Shown piece by piece: positions 8,535 through 17,384 of a DNA stretch of 64,000 bases (positions within the stretch are counted from its first letter, which is position 1; every line of letters starts with the position of its first letter). The position numbers were made by a program, and so were the translations under genes. Where the stretch lies: contig NZ_JAUHHD010000001.1 in the NCBI RefSeq assembly GCF_030410515.1, forward strand, positions 859,300 to 923,299, written 5' to 3'. The notes beneath the pieces are model-generated. The model was given only the letters and a program-made list of their open reading frames with translations, searched no databases and was not told the origin of the DNA. Origin of the DNA: Arthrobacter sp. YD4 (GTDB lineage Bacteria; Actinomycetota; Actinomycetes; Actinomycetales; Micrococcaceae).

Positions 8535-10058
8535 TTAGTCCTGGAAGTACTCGATCTTCGCGCCGATGGTGTTCAGCCGCTCGGCCAGATCCTCGTACCC
8601 GCGCTCGATCACGTAGATGTTGCGCAGCTCGGACACGCCCCGGGCGGCCAGCATGGCCAGCAGCAGGCAGGCGGCAGGGCGGAGGGCCGGCGGGCACCCC
8701 ACCTCGGCGGCGCGCCACTTGCTGGGGCCGTTGACGTAGATCCGGTGCGGGTCCAGCAACTGCACCTGCGCGCCCAGCCGGTTCAGCTCGGTCAGGTAGA
8801 TGGCGCGGTTCTCGTAGACCCAGTCGTGGATCATGGTCTGGCCCTGCGCGTTGGCGGCGATCACGGCGAAGAACGGCAGGTTGTCGATGTTCAGGCCCGG
8901 GAACGGCATGGGGTGGATCTTGTCCTCGGGTGCCTTCAGCTCGGAGGGCCGGGTGGTGACATCCACCAGCCGAGTCCGGCCGTTGCGCGCCACGTATTCG
9001 GCGGAGACCTCCAGCCGCTGGCCCATCTGCTCCAGCGTGGCCAGTTCGATCTCCATGAACTCGATCGGCACGCGGCGGATGGTGACCTCGGAGTTGGTCA
9101 CGATGCCGGCCGTGATCAGGCTCATCGCCTCGATCGGGTCCTCGGAGGGGAAGTATTCGATGTCCATGTCCACCGCGGGCCGGCCGACGATCTTCAGCGT
9201 GGTGGTCCCGACGCCGTCGATCACCACACCCAGGCGCTGCAGATAGAAGCAGAGGTCCTGGACCATGTAGTTGGGGCTGGCATTGCGGATGACCGTGGTG
9301 CCGCGGCGGTGGGCGGCAGCCATGATGGCGTTCTCGGTGACCGTGTCGCCCCGCTCGCTGAGGACGAAGGAGCGGTTCTCGCCGTCGGCGGGCGGCGCCT
9401 GGACGGTGTAGAAGCCGGAGGTGGCCTCCACGCGGAGGCCGAACTGGCGCAGCGCCTGCATGTGCGGCTCCACGGTCCGGGTGCCCAGGTCGCAGCCGCC
9501 GGCGTAGGGGAGCCGGTACTCGGCGGACTCGTCCAGCAGCGGGCCCAGCAGCATGATGACGCTGCGGGTGCGGCGGGCGGCGTCGACGTCCATGCCGTCG
9601 AGGTCCAGGACGGCGGGGCGGCGGATCTGCAGGTCGGTGGCGTTCAGCCAGGTGCACTCGACGCCGATGCTGGTCAGCACCTCGACGATCCGGTTGACCT
9701 CCTCGATCCGGGCCAGCCGGCGCAGTACCGTGGTGCCGCGGTTGATCAGGCTGGCGCAGAGCAGGGCGACGCCGGCGTTCTTGCTGCTGTTGACGTCCAC
9801 GGCGCCGGAGAGGGTGTGGCCGCCCTCCACGCGCAGGTGGGTCATCTGGGGCCGGCCCACCTTGACGATGGTGCGGCCGAAGATGGACTCAAGGCGCTGG
9901 ATCATCTTCAGGCTCAGGTTCTGCTTGCCCTGTTCCATCCGGGCGACGGCGCTCTGGCTGGTGCCAAGCTCTGCGGCAAGCTTGCCCTGGGTCCAGCCCT
10001 TTTCGCCGCGTGCGTCCTTGAGGACCGTGCCGAGGTGTTCTGCAGTGGGAAGCGTCAT
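8535..10058 (-). CDS. murA: HTH (XRE)-UDP-GlcNAc 1-carboxyvinyltransferase fusion
   Basis: The 507-residue protein joins an N-terminal XRE helix-turn-helix (about residues 8-65, [29 protein letters not shown]) to a full EPSP-synthase/MurA fold. MurA features are NSSKNAG (Lys93-Asn94) and the catalytic loop [13 protein letters not shown] with Cys189, the residue targeted by fosfomycin in MurA. The enzyme adds enolpyruvate to UDP-GlcNAc in the first committed step of peptidoglycan synthesis. The ATG at 10058 begins [10 protein letters not shown]; an in-frame TTG six bases upstream is possible. Similar HTH-MurA proteins occur in actinobacteria, so it may be a specialised or self-regulating paralogue. 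Confidence 0.88.
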   Translation of the reverse strand: MTLPTAEHLGTVLKDARGEKGWTQGKLAAELGTSQSAVARMEQGKQNLSLKMIQRLESIFGRTIVKVGRPQMTHLRVEGGHTLSGAVDVNSSKNAGVALLCASLINRGTTVLRRLARIEEVNRIVEVLTSIGVECTWLNATDLQIRRPAVLDLDGMDVDAARRTRSVIMLLGPLLDESAEYRLPYAGGCDLGTRTVEPHMQALRQFGLRVEATSGFYTVQAPPADGENRSFVLSERGDTVTENAIMAAAHRRGTTVIRNASPNYMVQDLCFYLQRLGVVIDGVGTTTLKIVGRPAVDMDIEYFPSEDPIEAMSLITAGIVTNSEVTIRRVPIEFMEIELATLEQMGQRLEVSAEYVARNGRTRLVDVTTRPSELKAPEDKIHPMPFPGLNIDNLPFFAVIAANAQGQTMIHDWVYENRAIYLTELNRLGAQVQLLDPHRIYVNGPSKWRAAEVGCPPALRPAACLLLAMLAARGVSELRNIYVIERGYEDLAERLNTIGAKIEYFQD

Positions 10059-10139
10059 ACCCAAGAAATATCACAGATGAGCTACCGTCCGCCTCCGGAT
10101 GCACCCAAAAGCGCGTAGCGTCACACCCCTAGTCGGCTG

Positions 10140-10163
10140 GTGCGATAATCGGGCGGTGCGATA
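10140..10163. promoter_or_regulatory. Paired 8-bp direct repeats upstream of HTH-MurA
   Basis: GTGCGATA occurs at 10140-10147 and again at 10156-10163, exactly 16 bp apart. The second copy extends into a short palindrome, GCGAT-AC-ATCGC (10159-10170). They lie about 80-105 bp upstream of the murA start and next to the EcfT stop. They could be an operator, perhaps for the HTH domain of the neighbouring protein; only the repeats themselves are directly seen. Confidence 0.35.
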
Positions 10164-10171
10164 CATCGCGG

Positions 10172-10975
10172 TCACTGCTGGCCGAGGAACACCATGTTCC
10201 AGGTTCCCGCGGCGACGGCGGCGGCTACCGCGGACGCCGCGATCACCACGCCCCCCAGGACCACCCACACGTCCAGCCCGGTGAAGCGCGCCTGCCGGGC
10301 CCAGGTCCGCCGGGCACCGCCGAAGCCGCGCGCCTCCATGGTTACCGCCAGCCGCGAGGCCCGCCGGACGGCCTGGACCAGCAACCCGAAGCTTTGCCCC
10401 AGCATGGCCCGGGCCCGCTGCGCAGGGCTGCCGTGCGAGCCCACGCCGCGGGCCCGCCGGGCCATCCCGATGGTCTGCCATTCCTCCGCCATGAGTCCCA
10501 CCAGCCGCATCGCGGCGAGCGTGCCCAGCACGAACCGGTGCGGCAGCTTCGCCTGCTGCGCGAGGGCGTCGGCCAGGTCTGTGGGGTCGGTGCAGCTCAT
10601 GAGCAGCACGGCCGGCAGCGCGATCGCGAGGCCGCGGAGCAGGAAGCCGAGGCCCAGCTGGAGTGATCCCTCGCTGATGGACCAGATCCCCACGTCCAGC
10701 AGGATCCGGCCCCGGTCCGGGGCGAGGATGGCGGTGCTCCAGCCGCCCAGGGCAGCGGCCAGGATCAACGGCCAGCCGCGGCGCCAGAGCAGGGCGGGGG
10801 TGAGCCCGGCCAGCGGGAAGAGCAGCACCTCGAAGACCAGCGCCACGGACGCGGAGACCCAGTCGATGGACAGGGCCAGCGCCACGGTGACCAGCACGAC
10901 GCCGGAGAACTTGGCCAGCGGGTTGGCGCGGGCCAGCACGGCGCGGTTTCCCTCCAGGGTCAGGGCCTCCCTCAT
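10172..10975 (-). CDS. ECF transporter T component (YkoC-like)
   Basis: A 267-residue membrane protein of the CbiQ/EcfT family, with hydrophobic segments near residues 20-60, 70-90, 105-130 and 235-260. It has the coupling-helix motif MARRARGVG (about residue 175) and a second Ala-Arg-Gly motif MEARGFGG (about 217), which contact the ATPase subunits. It overlaps the ATPase gene by ATGA. Third gene of the TPP-riboswitch operon, so it should power uptake of a thiamine-related pyrimidine or thiamine. Confidence 0.9.
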   Translation of the reverse strand: MREALTLEGNRAVLARANPLAKFSGVVLVTVALALSIDWVSASVALVFEVLLFPLAGLTPALLWRRGWPLILAAALGGWSTAILAPDRGRILLDVGIWSISEGSLQLGLGFLLRGLAIALPAVLLMSCTDPTDLADALAQQAKLPHRFVLGTLAAMRLVGLMAEEWQTIGMARRARGVGSHGSPAQRARAMLGQSFGLLVQAVRRASRLAVTMEARGFGGARRTWARQARFTGLDVWVVLGGVVIAASAVAAAVAAGTWNMVFLGQQ

Positions 10976-12531
10976 GCCGCAGCCCCCTGCAGCTTGAGTT
11001 CGTCGCCGCCGAGGACGTCGCTGAACTCGGCGTCGTGGGTCACGGAGACAACGGCGGTGCCGGCGTCCAGGAGTTCGGAGAGGAAGGAGGCCAGCTCGGC
11101 CCAGGTGTTGGCGTCCTGGCCGAAGGTGGGTTCGTCCAGGACCAGGACCTGGGGGTGAGCGGCCAGCACGGTGGCCACGGACAGGCGCCGTTTCTCGCCG
11201 CCGGAGAGGGTGTACGGGTTGGCGTCCACCAGGTCCCGCAGCCGCAGCCGCTCCAGCAGTTCGTCCACCCGGTCCGCGCCGCGTCCGAGCTGCCGCGGCC
11301 CGAAGGTCAGCTCGTCCAGCACCCGGCCGGTGACGAACTGGTGTTCGGGTTCCTGGAAGACCGTGCCGATCCGCGGGATCAGCTGCTGCGCCTTCCAGGC
11401 ATAGGGGTCGATGCCCGCGCCGGCGCTGAGGTCGGTGGTAGCGGACACGGTCCCGGCCACCGGGGCCAGCAGCCCGGCGAGGGTCAGGGCGAAGGTCGAT
11501 TTCCCGGCGCCGTTGGGCCCGGTGATGGTGAGCGCGCGCCCCGCACGGACCTGCGCGGCGATACCCTCCTGCACCGGCACGGGCGGCACGGCGCGCAAGC
11601 GGGTCCGCAGGCCGCCCCGGCGGGGACGGTCGCGGGACACGGCCAGGGACTCTGCGGCCAGCAACAGCCGGCCCGCTTCGAAGCCGGGTTCCGGACCCTG
11701 CCCGGTGTCGCCGGCGCTCCGGGCGCGGGTGGCCGGCACGTGGCCCGGGACCCAGACCCCGGCGGCGATCAGCATCTCCCGCGCCTCGGCCAGCACCCGG
11801 TCCGGCGGCCCGTCCAGCAGTACGGCGGATTCGCCCGCGCTGCCGGGCTGCAGCACCACGATCCGGTCCACCAGGTCCTTCCACACGGAAACCCGGTGTT
11901 CCACCACCACCAGGGTGGCGCCGGTCCGGTCCAGGCAGCGGCCCACGGCGTCGCGGACCTCCAGCACACCGGCGGGGTCGAGGTTCGCGGTGGGTTCGTC
12001 CAGCAGCAGGAGCCCGGGCCGCATCGCGAGGATGCCGGCCAGGGCCAGCCGCTGCTTCTGCCCGCCGGAGAGGGCAGACGTCGGGTGGCCCAGGGGCAGG
12101 GATCCGAGCCCGACGTCGTCGAGCGCCTCCCCTACCCGGGCCCAGATCTCCGCGGGCGGGACGGCGAGGTTCTCCGCCCCGAACGCGACGTCGTCACCCA
12201 CCCGGGAAAGCACCACCTGGGTCTCCGGGTCCTGCTGCACCAGCCCGGCGCGTCCGCGGCGGTCCCGGGGTGGGGCCCCGTCGATGAGCAGGCTGCCGGT
12301 CTCGTCGGCGTCGTCGGCGTCCGCGTCCGCGCCGCCGCCCTCGCCGAGCACCCCGGCCAGGGCGTGCAGCAGGGTCGACTTACCGGCGCCGGAAGGTCCC
12401 AGCAGCAGGACGCGTTCGCCCGGGCTGATGTCCAGGTCCAGTCCGCTGATGGCGGGCCGGGACCGTCCGGCGTGCCGCCAGCCCCAACCGCGGGCGGTGA
12501 CCGCGGCGGGGCGGACGTCGTCGGCGTTCAT
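10972..12531 (-). CDS. ECF transporter double ATPase (YkoD-like)
   Basis: A 519-residue protein with two fused ABC ATPase domains. The first has Walker A GPSGAGKST (about residue 45), signature LSGGQKQR and Walker B LLLLDEP. The second has Walker A GPNGAGKST (about 335), signature LSGGEKRR and Walker B VLVLDEP. Each has a Q-loop (VQQDPETQ, VFQEPEHQ). A short acidic Asp/Ala/Glu insert (ADADADDADE) sits in domain 1 after the P-loop. The fused arrangement is typical of YkoD. The ATG at 12531 is 11 nt after the YkoE stop; the gene overlaps the T component by ATGA. Confidence 0.92.
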   Translation of the reverse strand: MNADDVRPAAVTARGWGWRHAGRSRPAISGLDLDISPGERVLLLGPSGAGKSTLLHALAGVLGEGGGADADADDADETGSLLIDGAPPRDRRGRAGLVQQDPETQVVLSRVGDDVAFGAENLAVPPAEIWARVGEALDDVGLGSLPLGHPTSALSGGQKQRLALAGILAMRPGLLLLDEPTANLDPAGVLEVRDAVGRCLDRTGATLVVVEHRVSVWKDLVDRIVVLQPGSAGESAVLLDGPPDRVLAEAREMLIAAGVWVPGHVPATRARSAGDTGQGPEPGFEAGRLLLAAESLAVSRDRPRRGGLRTRLRAVPPVPVQEGIAAQVRAGRALTITGPNGAGKSTFALTLAGLLAPVAGTVSATTDLSAGAGIDPYAWKAQQLIPRIGTVFQEPEHQFVTGRVLDELTFGPRQLGRGADRVDELLERLRLRDLVDANPYTLSGGEKRRLSVATVLAAHPQVLVLDEPTFGQDANTWAELASFLSELLDAGTAVVSVTHDAEFSDVLGGDELKLQGAAA

Positions 12532-12542
12532 GCGCGCGGGTG

Positions 12543-13175
12543 TCAGGAGAAGACGGGTTCGGTGGCCGCCTTGCGGGAGGCGAAGGAGGCCAGCACCCCG
12601 GTCCGGGCCAGGCCGCGGGTGGCGATCCAAGCCAGGCCGCCGGCGATCACGGCACCGGAGATGGCGCAGAAGACGATGTAGGCGGCCTTGTCCCCGGCCT
12701 CGAAGGCGATGTTCCAGCCCCAGGGCAGGAAGCAGTCGTTCAGGCCGCAGAAGAGGCCCGCGCCGGCGCCGGCGAGCAGGGAGACCGGGAGGTTGAACTT
12801 GCTGTAGCGGAAGGCGGCGAAGACCAGCTCCGCGCCGAGGCCCTGCAGGATGCCCGAGATCAGCACGGTGGTGCCGTACTGGGAGCCCATGATCAGCTCG
12901 CCGGTGGCGGCGACGGCCTCGCAGAACAGCGCGGCGCCGGGCTTGCGGACCACCAGCATGCCGAGGACCGCGGGGATCATCCAGCCGCCGGCGTAGAGGC
13001 CGGTCAGGGGCGGGTAGACGGCGGTGAGCGGGACGGACACCACGTTGGAGCCCTGGTCCCAGGCCCAGAAGATGACGCCGCCGGCAATCGCGATCAGCGC
13101 CGCCAGGACAATGTCGACCACGCGCCAGCTCTTTTTGCCGGCCGCTGTGGTGCGGGGGGTGGAAATATCGGTCAT
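12543..13175 (-). CDS. ECF substrate-binding S component (YkoE family, thiamine/HMP)
   Basis: A 210-residue membrane protein starting at ATG 13175 behind a perfect AGGAGG (13181-13186). About five hydrophobic segments begin at VVDIVLAALIAIAGGVIF. The segments GGWMIPAVLGMLVVRKPGAALFCE and ELIMGSQYGTTVLISGILQGLGAELVF match the YkoE family, the predicted substrate-specific subunit for hydroxymethylpyrimidine or thiamine. A TPP riboswitch lies directly upstream, which supports the substrate class; thiamine versus HMP cannot be told apart here. Confidence 0.92.
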   Translation of the reverse strand: MTDISTPRTTAAGKKSWRVVDIVLAALIAIAGGVIFWAWDQGSNVVSVPLTAVYPPLTGLYAGGWMIPAVLGMLVVRKPGAALFCEAVAATGELIMGSQYGTTVLISGILQGLGAELVFAAFRYSKFNLPVSLLAGAGAGLFCGLNDCFLPWGWNIAFEAGDKAAYIVFCAISGAVIAGGLAWIATRGLARTGVLASFASRKAATEPVFS

Positions 13176-13256
13176 GTCGTCCTCCTGAGGTACAGGAGGG
13201 GAGGGTATTCCGGCCACGGCGGCCGCTGCCGCGTGTTCCGGACACCCTGAGAACTC

Positions 13257-13377
13257 GACTCCCTTGCGCCGGTACTAACCGGATCAGGTTCGAGGGTCTG
13301 CGGCTGTCCGCACTCTCAGCGCCCACCTACGGTTCCCGGATTCCTCCGGAAGGGTCCGACGGCGGCGCTCCCCTGTC
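13257..13377 (-). promoter_or_regulatory. TPP (THI-box) riboswitch
   Basis: Read on the minus strand, the element begins ACAGGGGAGC and contains GCTGAGAGTGCGG, GACCCTCGAACCTGATC and GGTTAGTACCGGCGCAAGGGAGT. These are the invariant THI-box blocks forming P1-P5 and the pyrimidine and pyrophosphate pockets. It ends about 80 nt upstream of the YkoE start. The downstream transporter genes fit thiamine-pyrophosphate repression. Confidence 0.97.
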
Positions 13378-13410
13378 GTTATGAATGTCGCCCGTGTGGG
13401 CTGGCCCAGT

Positions 13411-14133
13411 TTACACCCGCGCCGCCGGGGCCCGCCTCCCCTCCCTGCCGAGCCGGATCAGCACGATCCCGGCCGCCATGAACCACGCCCACATCAGGAG
13501 GCCGTAGCCGCCGTAGAGCGCCGGGACGAGGTACCGCAGCGCCTCCGCGAGCAGCCCCAGGGCACCGGCGCCGATGCCCAGCCAGCCCACCGCCCGGGAG
13601 AGCCCTGCCCGCACCATGGCCACGGACATGAGGAGGATGCCCGCCGCGGAAAGCACCCCGGCGACGGCGGGTGTGTTGTTCTCGGCGATCACCGCCTCGG
13701 CGGCGGCGCTGATCCGCTGCCGCGCGGCGTCGTCGTCCGCCCCGGCGTACCGGTCGCTGAGGGAGACCAGCACCAGGGAGCCCCGGCTGGTGACCGGAAT
13801 GGCAATGATCAGCGCCCAGGACAGCCCGCCCACCAGGGCGCCGCCCAGCGCCAGGCCCCGTGCCAGGCCCTCTGCGGCCGGAGCGCACGCCAGGAACAGC
13901 GCGGCGAAGACGGGCACCGCCAGGATGTTGGGGACCGTCCAGAGCAGCTGCTCGGCGACGTAGACGGGCTTGTTGCGGGCGATGAACTCAAGCGTCGGCA
14001 CGGCCCCGTCGACCGGCGGCGGCGCGATGAAGTCCAGCACAAGGGCCAGCACCAGCAGCACCACGAACGCGATCGAGCAGCAGCCGGCCGCCAGTTGGAA
14101 CGGCGCCCAGGGTGCGCTCCGGTCTCTGTCCAT
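13411..14133 (-). CDS. Six-helix membrane protein of unknown function
   Basis: A 240-residue protein with about six hydrophobic helices (near residues 13-35, 62-85, 92-115, 155-175, 180-200, 212-232) separated by short loops, plus one longer loop with DRYAGADDDAARQRI. No catalytic motif is visible and I do not recognise the family. The ATG at 14133 lacks a clear ribosome binding site. It lies just upstream of the TPP riboswitch on the same strand. Confidence 0.65.
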   Translation of the reverse strand: MDRDRSAPWAPFQLAAGCCSIAFVVLLVLALVLDFIAPPPVDGAVPTLEFIARNKPVYVAEQLLWTVPNILAVPVFAALFLACAPAAEGLARGLALGGALVGGLSWALIIAIPVTSRGSLVLVSLSDRYAGADDDAARQRISAAAEAVIAENNTPAVAGVLSAAGILLMSVAMVRAGLSRAVGWLGIGAGALGLLAEALRYLVPALYGGYGLLMWAWFMAAGIVLIRLGREGRRAPAARV

Positions 14134-14238
14134 GCCCGACGGTAGGCCAGGCGGCGCGCGGCGGACAGGGGCGTCCGCCCCGGACCGGTGTGCCAGTAGG
14201 CTAGGGGCAGTCCTGTTTCCACCCGCAAGGAGCACGAA

Positions 14239-14502
14239 ATGAACATTGTCATCAAACTGCTCGGCACCGGCATCAGCCTGGTCGCCGGTCTCGTCGGCAC
14301 CAAGCTCGTGGACACCGTCTGGGAGAAGACCACCGGCAACAAGCCGCCGAAGGGCCACGACGACGACGTCCCCACCACGCTGCGCCAGGCCCTGACCTTC
14401 GCACTGATCTCGGCCTCGGTGAGCGCCGTCATCCAGGTCCTCGCCAACCGCGGCACGCAGCGGGCCATCACCCGCTTCGCCAAGACCCAAGACATCGTCT
14501 AG
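14239..14502 (+). CDS. DUF4235 small membrane protein
   Basis: An 87-residue protein with an AAGGAG six to seven bases before the ATG. A hydrophobic N-terminal segment (IVIKLLGTGISLVAGLVGTKLVDTVW) and a second one (LTFALISASVSAVIQVLA) flank a charged loop (GNKPPKGHDDDVP). This matches the DUF4235 family of small actinobacterial membrane proteins of unknown role. Its stop lies 40 nt from the end of convergent mnhG; an inverted repeat (ACGGGGAG with CTCCCCGT) overlaps the mnhG end and might stop transcription from both sides. Confidence 0.85.
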   Translation: MNIVIKLLGTGISLVAGLVGTKLVDTVWEKTTGNKPPKGHDDDVPTTLRQALTFALISASVSAVIQVLANRGTQRAITRFAKTQDIV

Positions 14503-14541
14503 GCGCCCAGCACCACACTCCGACGGGGAGTCCCCCGGGCA

Positions 14542-14949
14542 TCAGTCCCGGCGGGGCTCCCCGTCCACGTTGAAGCCGCGTTCCCCGGCGGCCTGCTGCA
14601 CCACCGCTTCGAGCTCATCCGCGCTCAGCAACTCCGGGTGGAGGTGCTTGGTGCGGTAGCCGGCGCGGCCCACCATATGCGCGGAGACCGGGACCGTCAG
14701 CAGCTGGAAGATCCACGCAACCACCAGCACCGGCCACACCCACCAGGTACGCATCTGCAGGCCCACGGCGCACAGCAGCAGGAACAGGCCCAGGACCTGC
14801 GGCTTGGTGGCGGCGTGCATCCGGCTCATCAGGTCCGGGAAGCGGAGCAGGCCGATCGCGGCACCGAGGGACATCAGCGCACCCACCACCATGAACACGG
14901 CGGACACGGCGTCGATCACAGTATCCCCGGAGAAGGTCTCAGGATTCAT
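14542..14949 (-). CDS. mnhG: Mrp antiporter subunit MnhG/MrpG
   Basis: A 135-residue protein with three hydrophobic helices in the first 95 residues (VIDAVSAVFMVVGALMSLGAAIGLLRFPD, then KPQVLGLFLLLCAVG), the MrpG pattern. A charged tail of about 35 residues follows. The ATG at 14949 lies 11 nt inside mnhF, so it is cotranslated. It is the last gene of the six-gene Na+/H+ (or K+/H+) antiporter operon. Confidence 0.93.
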   Translation of the reverse strand: MNPETFSGDTVIDAVSAVFMVVGALMSLGAAIGLLRFPDLMSRMHAATKPQVLGLFLLLCAVGLQMRTWWVWPVLVVAWIFQLLTVPVSAHMVGRAGYRTKHLHPELLSADELEAVVQQAAGERGFNVDGEPRRD

Positions 14950-15217
14950 GGGGGTGCCTCCTGCGGTCGGCTACGAAGCGGGCCACGGTCACGGACCCGA
15001 CGAAGCCGATGATCGAGATCGCCACCAGCAGCATCAGGTTGTTCAGGTGCCGGTTGACGGCCATGTCGATGCACAGCGCGGCGCCAAGGATGGCCAGCAG
15101 CACGTCGGTGGCGAGCACGCGGTCCAGCAGCGAAGGCCCTCGGGCGATCCGGATGATGGCGCCGCCCGCCGCGAGGGACAGAATCACGGCGGTCACGGCC
15201 AGGACGATCGGCATCAT
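14939..15217 (-). CDS. mnhF: Mrp antiporter subunit MnhF/MrpF
   Basis: A 92-residue, three-helix protein with the conserved GPSLLDRVLATDVL segment (residues 27-40). The double ATG at 15217 overlaps the mnhE stop. Standard MrpF size and position in the operon. Confidence 0.93.
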   Translation of the reverse strand: MMPIVLAVTAVILSLAAGGAIIRIARGPSLLDRVLATDVLLAILGAALCIDMAVNRHLNNLMLLVAISIIGFVGSVTVARFVADRRRHPHES

Positions 15218-15759
15218 GCGGCTGCCTCCTGTTTGAGGGCGGAAACTTCCTCCGGGGAGCCCATGATCCGGATCAGGCCGGCCTCAGTGTCCCGGACGTC
15301 CTTGCGGAGCCTGGCGGCGTCCTCGGCGTCGCGGACGTTGATGCCGTGGATATAGAGCGTGGACGTACCCCTGTCCACCTCCACGACCAGGGAGCCCGGA
15401 ATCAGCGAGATGACGTGGCCGGTGGCGGTGACCAGGAGATCCGAGTGGCTGCGGAGCGGGACCGCGACGATGGCGCTGACCACCCGGGGCCCGCGCACCA
15501 CGGCGAGGTAGAGCAGCTGGAAGCTCGCCGCGACCACCTTGCCGAGGAACACCAGGCCAAAGGGGACGGCGCGCAGCACGTTGAACCGTCCGCCCAATTC
15601 CACCGGCGGCAGGTAGAACAACCGGGCCACGAACACAGCGATCAGCGCCCCGAAGAGCAGGTTGCCGGCGCTGAAGTCCTGCCAGAGGGCGCCCCAGACA
15701 ATCACCAGCCAGACCAGCAGCGGCAGTTCCTGGCGCAGCGAGATGCGTTTGCGGGTCAT
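15214..15759 (-). CDS. mnhE: Mrp antiporter subunit MnhE/MrpE
   Basis: A 181-residue protein with N-terminal helices (LPLLVWLVIVWGALW, GNLLFGALIAVFVARLFYLPP) and the soluble MrpE domain containing ISLIPGSLVVEVD and TSTLYIHGINV. Both ends overlap neighbours by ATGA, showing tight coupling with mnhD and mnhF. Confidence 0.93.
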   Translation of the reverse strand: MTRKRISLRQELPLLVWLVIVWGALWQDFSAGNLLFGALIAVFVARLFYLPPVELGGRFNVLRAVPFGLVFLGKVVAASFQLLYLAVVRGPRVVSAIVAVPLRSHSDLLVTATGHVISLIPGSLVVEVDRGTSTLYIHGINVRDAEDAARLRKDVRDTEAGLIRIMGSPEEVSALKQEAAA

Positions 15760-17384
15760 TTGCCGCCTCCCTGGGCCACGGGCTGCGGCGGGGCCGGGAC
15801 CGTGACCTCGTCGCCGAGGACCGCGTGGATGTAGGAGGACCGGTCCAGCATCTCGGCCGCGGACTGGCCGGAGAGGCGGAACAGCGGCCCGGCGAACACG
15901 GTCAGGGCCACGCCGAGGATGACCAGCGCCAGAGTGGAACCGACCATGGTGCGCGGCAGCAGGCTCACCGTGTGGCGTGCGGAGGATGTCCCGGCGCCGC
16001 CGGTTCCCTGGGACTCACCGCCCGGGGCGGCGAGCAGCACCGGGTCCGGGTGCTCGGCGTCCTCGGGCTTGCGCCAGAATGCACGGTTCCAGACGCGGGC
16101 GATGGCCAGCAGGGTCAGCAGGCTGGTCAGGACGCCGCCGGCCACCAGCGCGTACGCCAGCGGGGTGCCGAGCAGCACGCCGGCCTGCAGCAGGCCGAGT
16201 TTGCCCAGGAAGCCGGAGAGCGGCGGGATCCCGGCGAGGTTCATGGCCGGGATGAAGAACAGCACGGCCAGCAGCGGGGAGAGCTTGGCCAGGCCGGCCA
16301 CCCGGTCCACGGAGGAGCTGCCGGCGCGGCGTTCAATCAGCCCGGTGACCAGGAAGAGGCTGGTCTGGATGGTGATGTGGTGCGCCACGTAGAACACCGC
16401 GGCGCCCAGGCCGGCCACCGAGGACATCGCCAGCCCGAACACCATATAGCCGATGTGGCTGACCAGGGTGAAGGAGAGCAAACGTTTGATGTCGCTTTGC
16501 GCGAGCGCGCCCAGGATCCCCACCACCATGGTCAGCAGCGCCACCACCATCAGCGGCTGGTTGAAGGTGTCGCCGGGGAAGAGCAGCGTCTCGGTGCGGA
16601 CGATCGCGTAGACGCCCACCTTGGTGAGCAGGCCGGCGAACACCGCCGTGACCGGGGCGGGGGCGGTCGGGTAGGAGTCCGGCAGCCAGAAGGAGAGCGG
16701 GAAGACGGCGGCCTTGATCCCGAACGCCACGAGCAGCAGCACGTGCAGCAGGTTCCGGGTGCCCTGGTCCAGGTCCCCCAGCTTCATGGCCAGGTCCGCC
16801 ATGTTGATGGTGCCGGTGGCGCCGTAGATCATCGCGATGGCGATCAGGAACAGCACCGAGGAGACCACGGAGACCACCACATAGGTCACGCCGGCGCGGA
16901 TCCGGGGGCCGGTGCCGCCGAGGGTCATCAGCACGTAGCTGGCCGTCAGCAGGATCTCGAAGCCCACGTAGAGGTTGAACAAGTCTCCGGAGAGGAAGGC
17001 GTTGGACACCCCGGCCACCAGGATCAGGTAGGTGGGGTGGAAGATCGAGACCGGGGCATCGCTGTCGCCGTCGGCCATACCCTGCCCGGTCGCATAGACC
17101 AGCACGGCCAGGCTCACGGCGGAGGAGACCACCAGCATCAGCGAGGAGAACTGGTCCACCACCAGCACGATCCCCCACGGCGGCAGCCAGCCGCCGATGC
17201 TCACCGCCGCCGTGCCGCCCTCCCAGACGGAGGCCAGCAGCCAGCACTCAAGCAGCAGGGTCAAGGAGAGCAGCGCGATGCTGACCGTCCGCTGCGCCCG
17301 GGAGTGCCGGATCAGCAGGAAGGTCAGGGCGGCGCCCAGGATGGGGAGGACGACGGCGAGCGGGGCAAAGCTGGCGATGTTCAC
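15756..17384 (-). CDS. mnhD: Mrp antiporter subunit MnhD/MrpD
   Basis: A 542-residue proton-channel subunit homologous to NuoM/N. It has about 14 hydrophobic helices, the conserved VGFEILLTASYVLM segment, the lysine motif GIKAAVFPLSFWLPDSYP, and SDIKRLLSFTLVSHIGYMV with functional lysines. It starts at GTG 17384, overlapping the mnhC stop (GTGA). A Gly/Ser-rich cytoplasmic loop around residues 440-470 is longer than usual. Confidence 0.95.
   Translation of the reverse strand: MNIASFAPLAVVLPILGAALTFLLIRHSRAQRTVSIALLSLTLLLECWLLASVWEGGTAAVSIGGWLPPWGIVLVVDQFSSLMLVVSSAVSLAVLVYATGQGMADGDSDAPVSIFHPTYLILVAGVSNAFLSGDLFNLYVGFEILLTASYVLMTLGGTGPRIRAGVTYVVVSVVSSVLFLIAIAMIYGATGTINMADLAMKLGDLDQGTRNLLHVLLLVAFGIKAAVFPLSFWLPDSYPTAPAPVTAVFAGLLTKVGVYAIVRTETLLFPGDTFNQPLMVVALLTMVVGILGALAQSDIKRLLSFTLVSHIGYMVFGLAMSSVAGLGAAVFYVAHHITIQTSLFLVTGLIERRAGSSSVDRVAGLAKLSPLLAVLFFIPAMNLAGIPPLSGFLGKLGLLQAGVLLGTPLAYALVAGGVLTSLLTLLAIARVWNRAFWRKPEDAEHPDPVLLAAPGGESQGTGGAGTSSARHTVSLLPRTMVGSTLALVILGVALTVFAGPLFRLSGQSAAEMLDRSSYIHAVLGDEVTVPAPPQPVAQGGGK

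Noticed and set aside
8535..10058. HTH-MurA as two genes joined by sequencing error
   Set aside because: The frame is continuous, spacing between domains is short and HTH-MurA proteins of this form occur in actinobacteria.
13381..14145. Plus-strand frame over 13381-14145
   Set aside because: Pro/Arg/Gln/His-rich antisense frame; the minus-strand membrane protein has clear hydrophobic helices.
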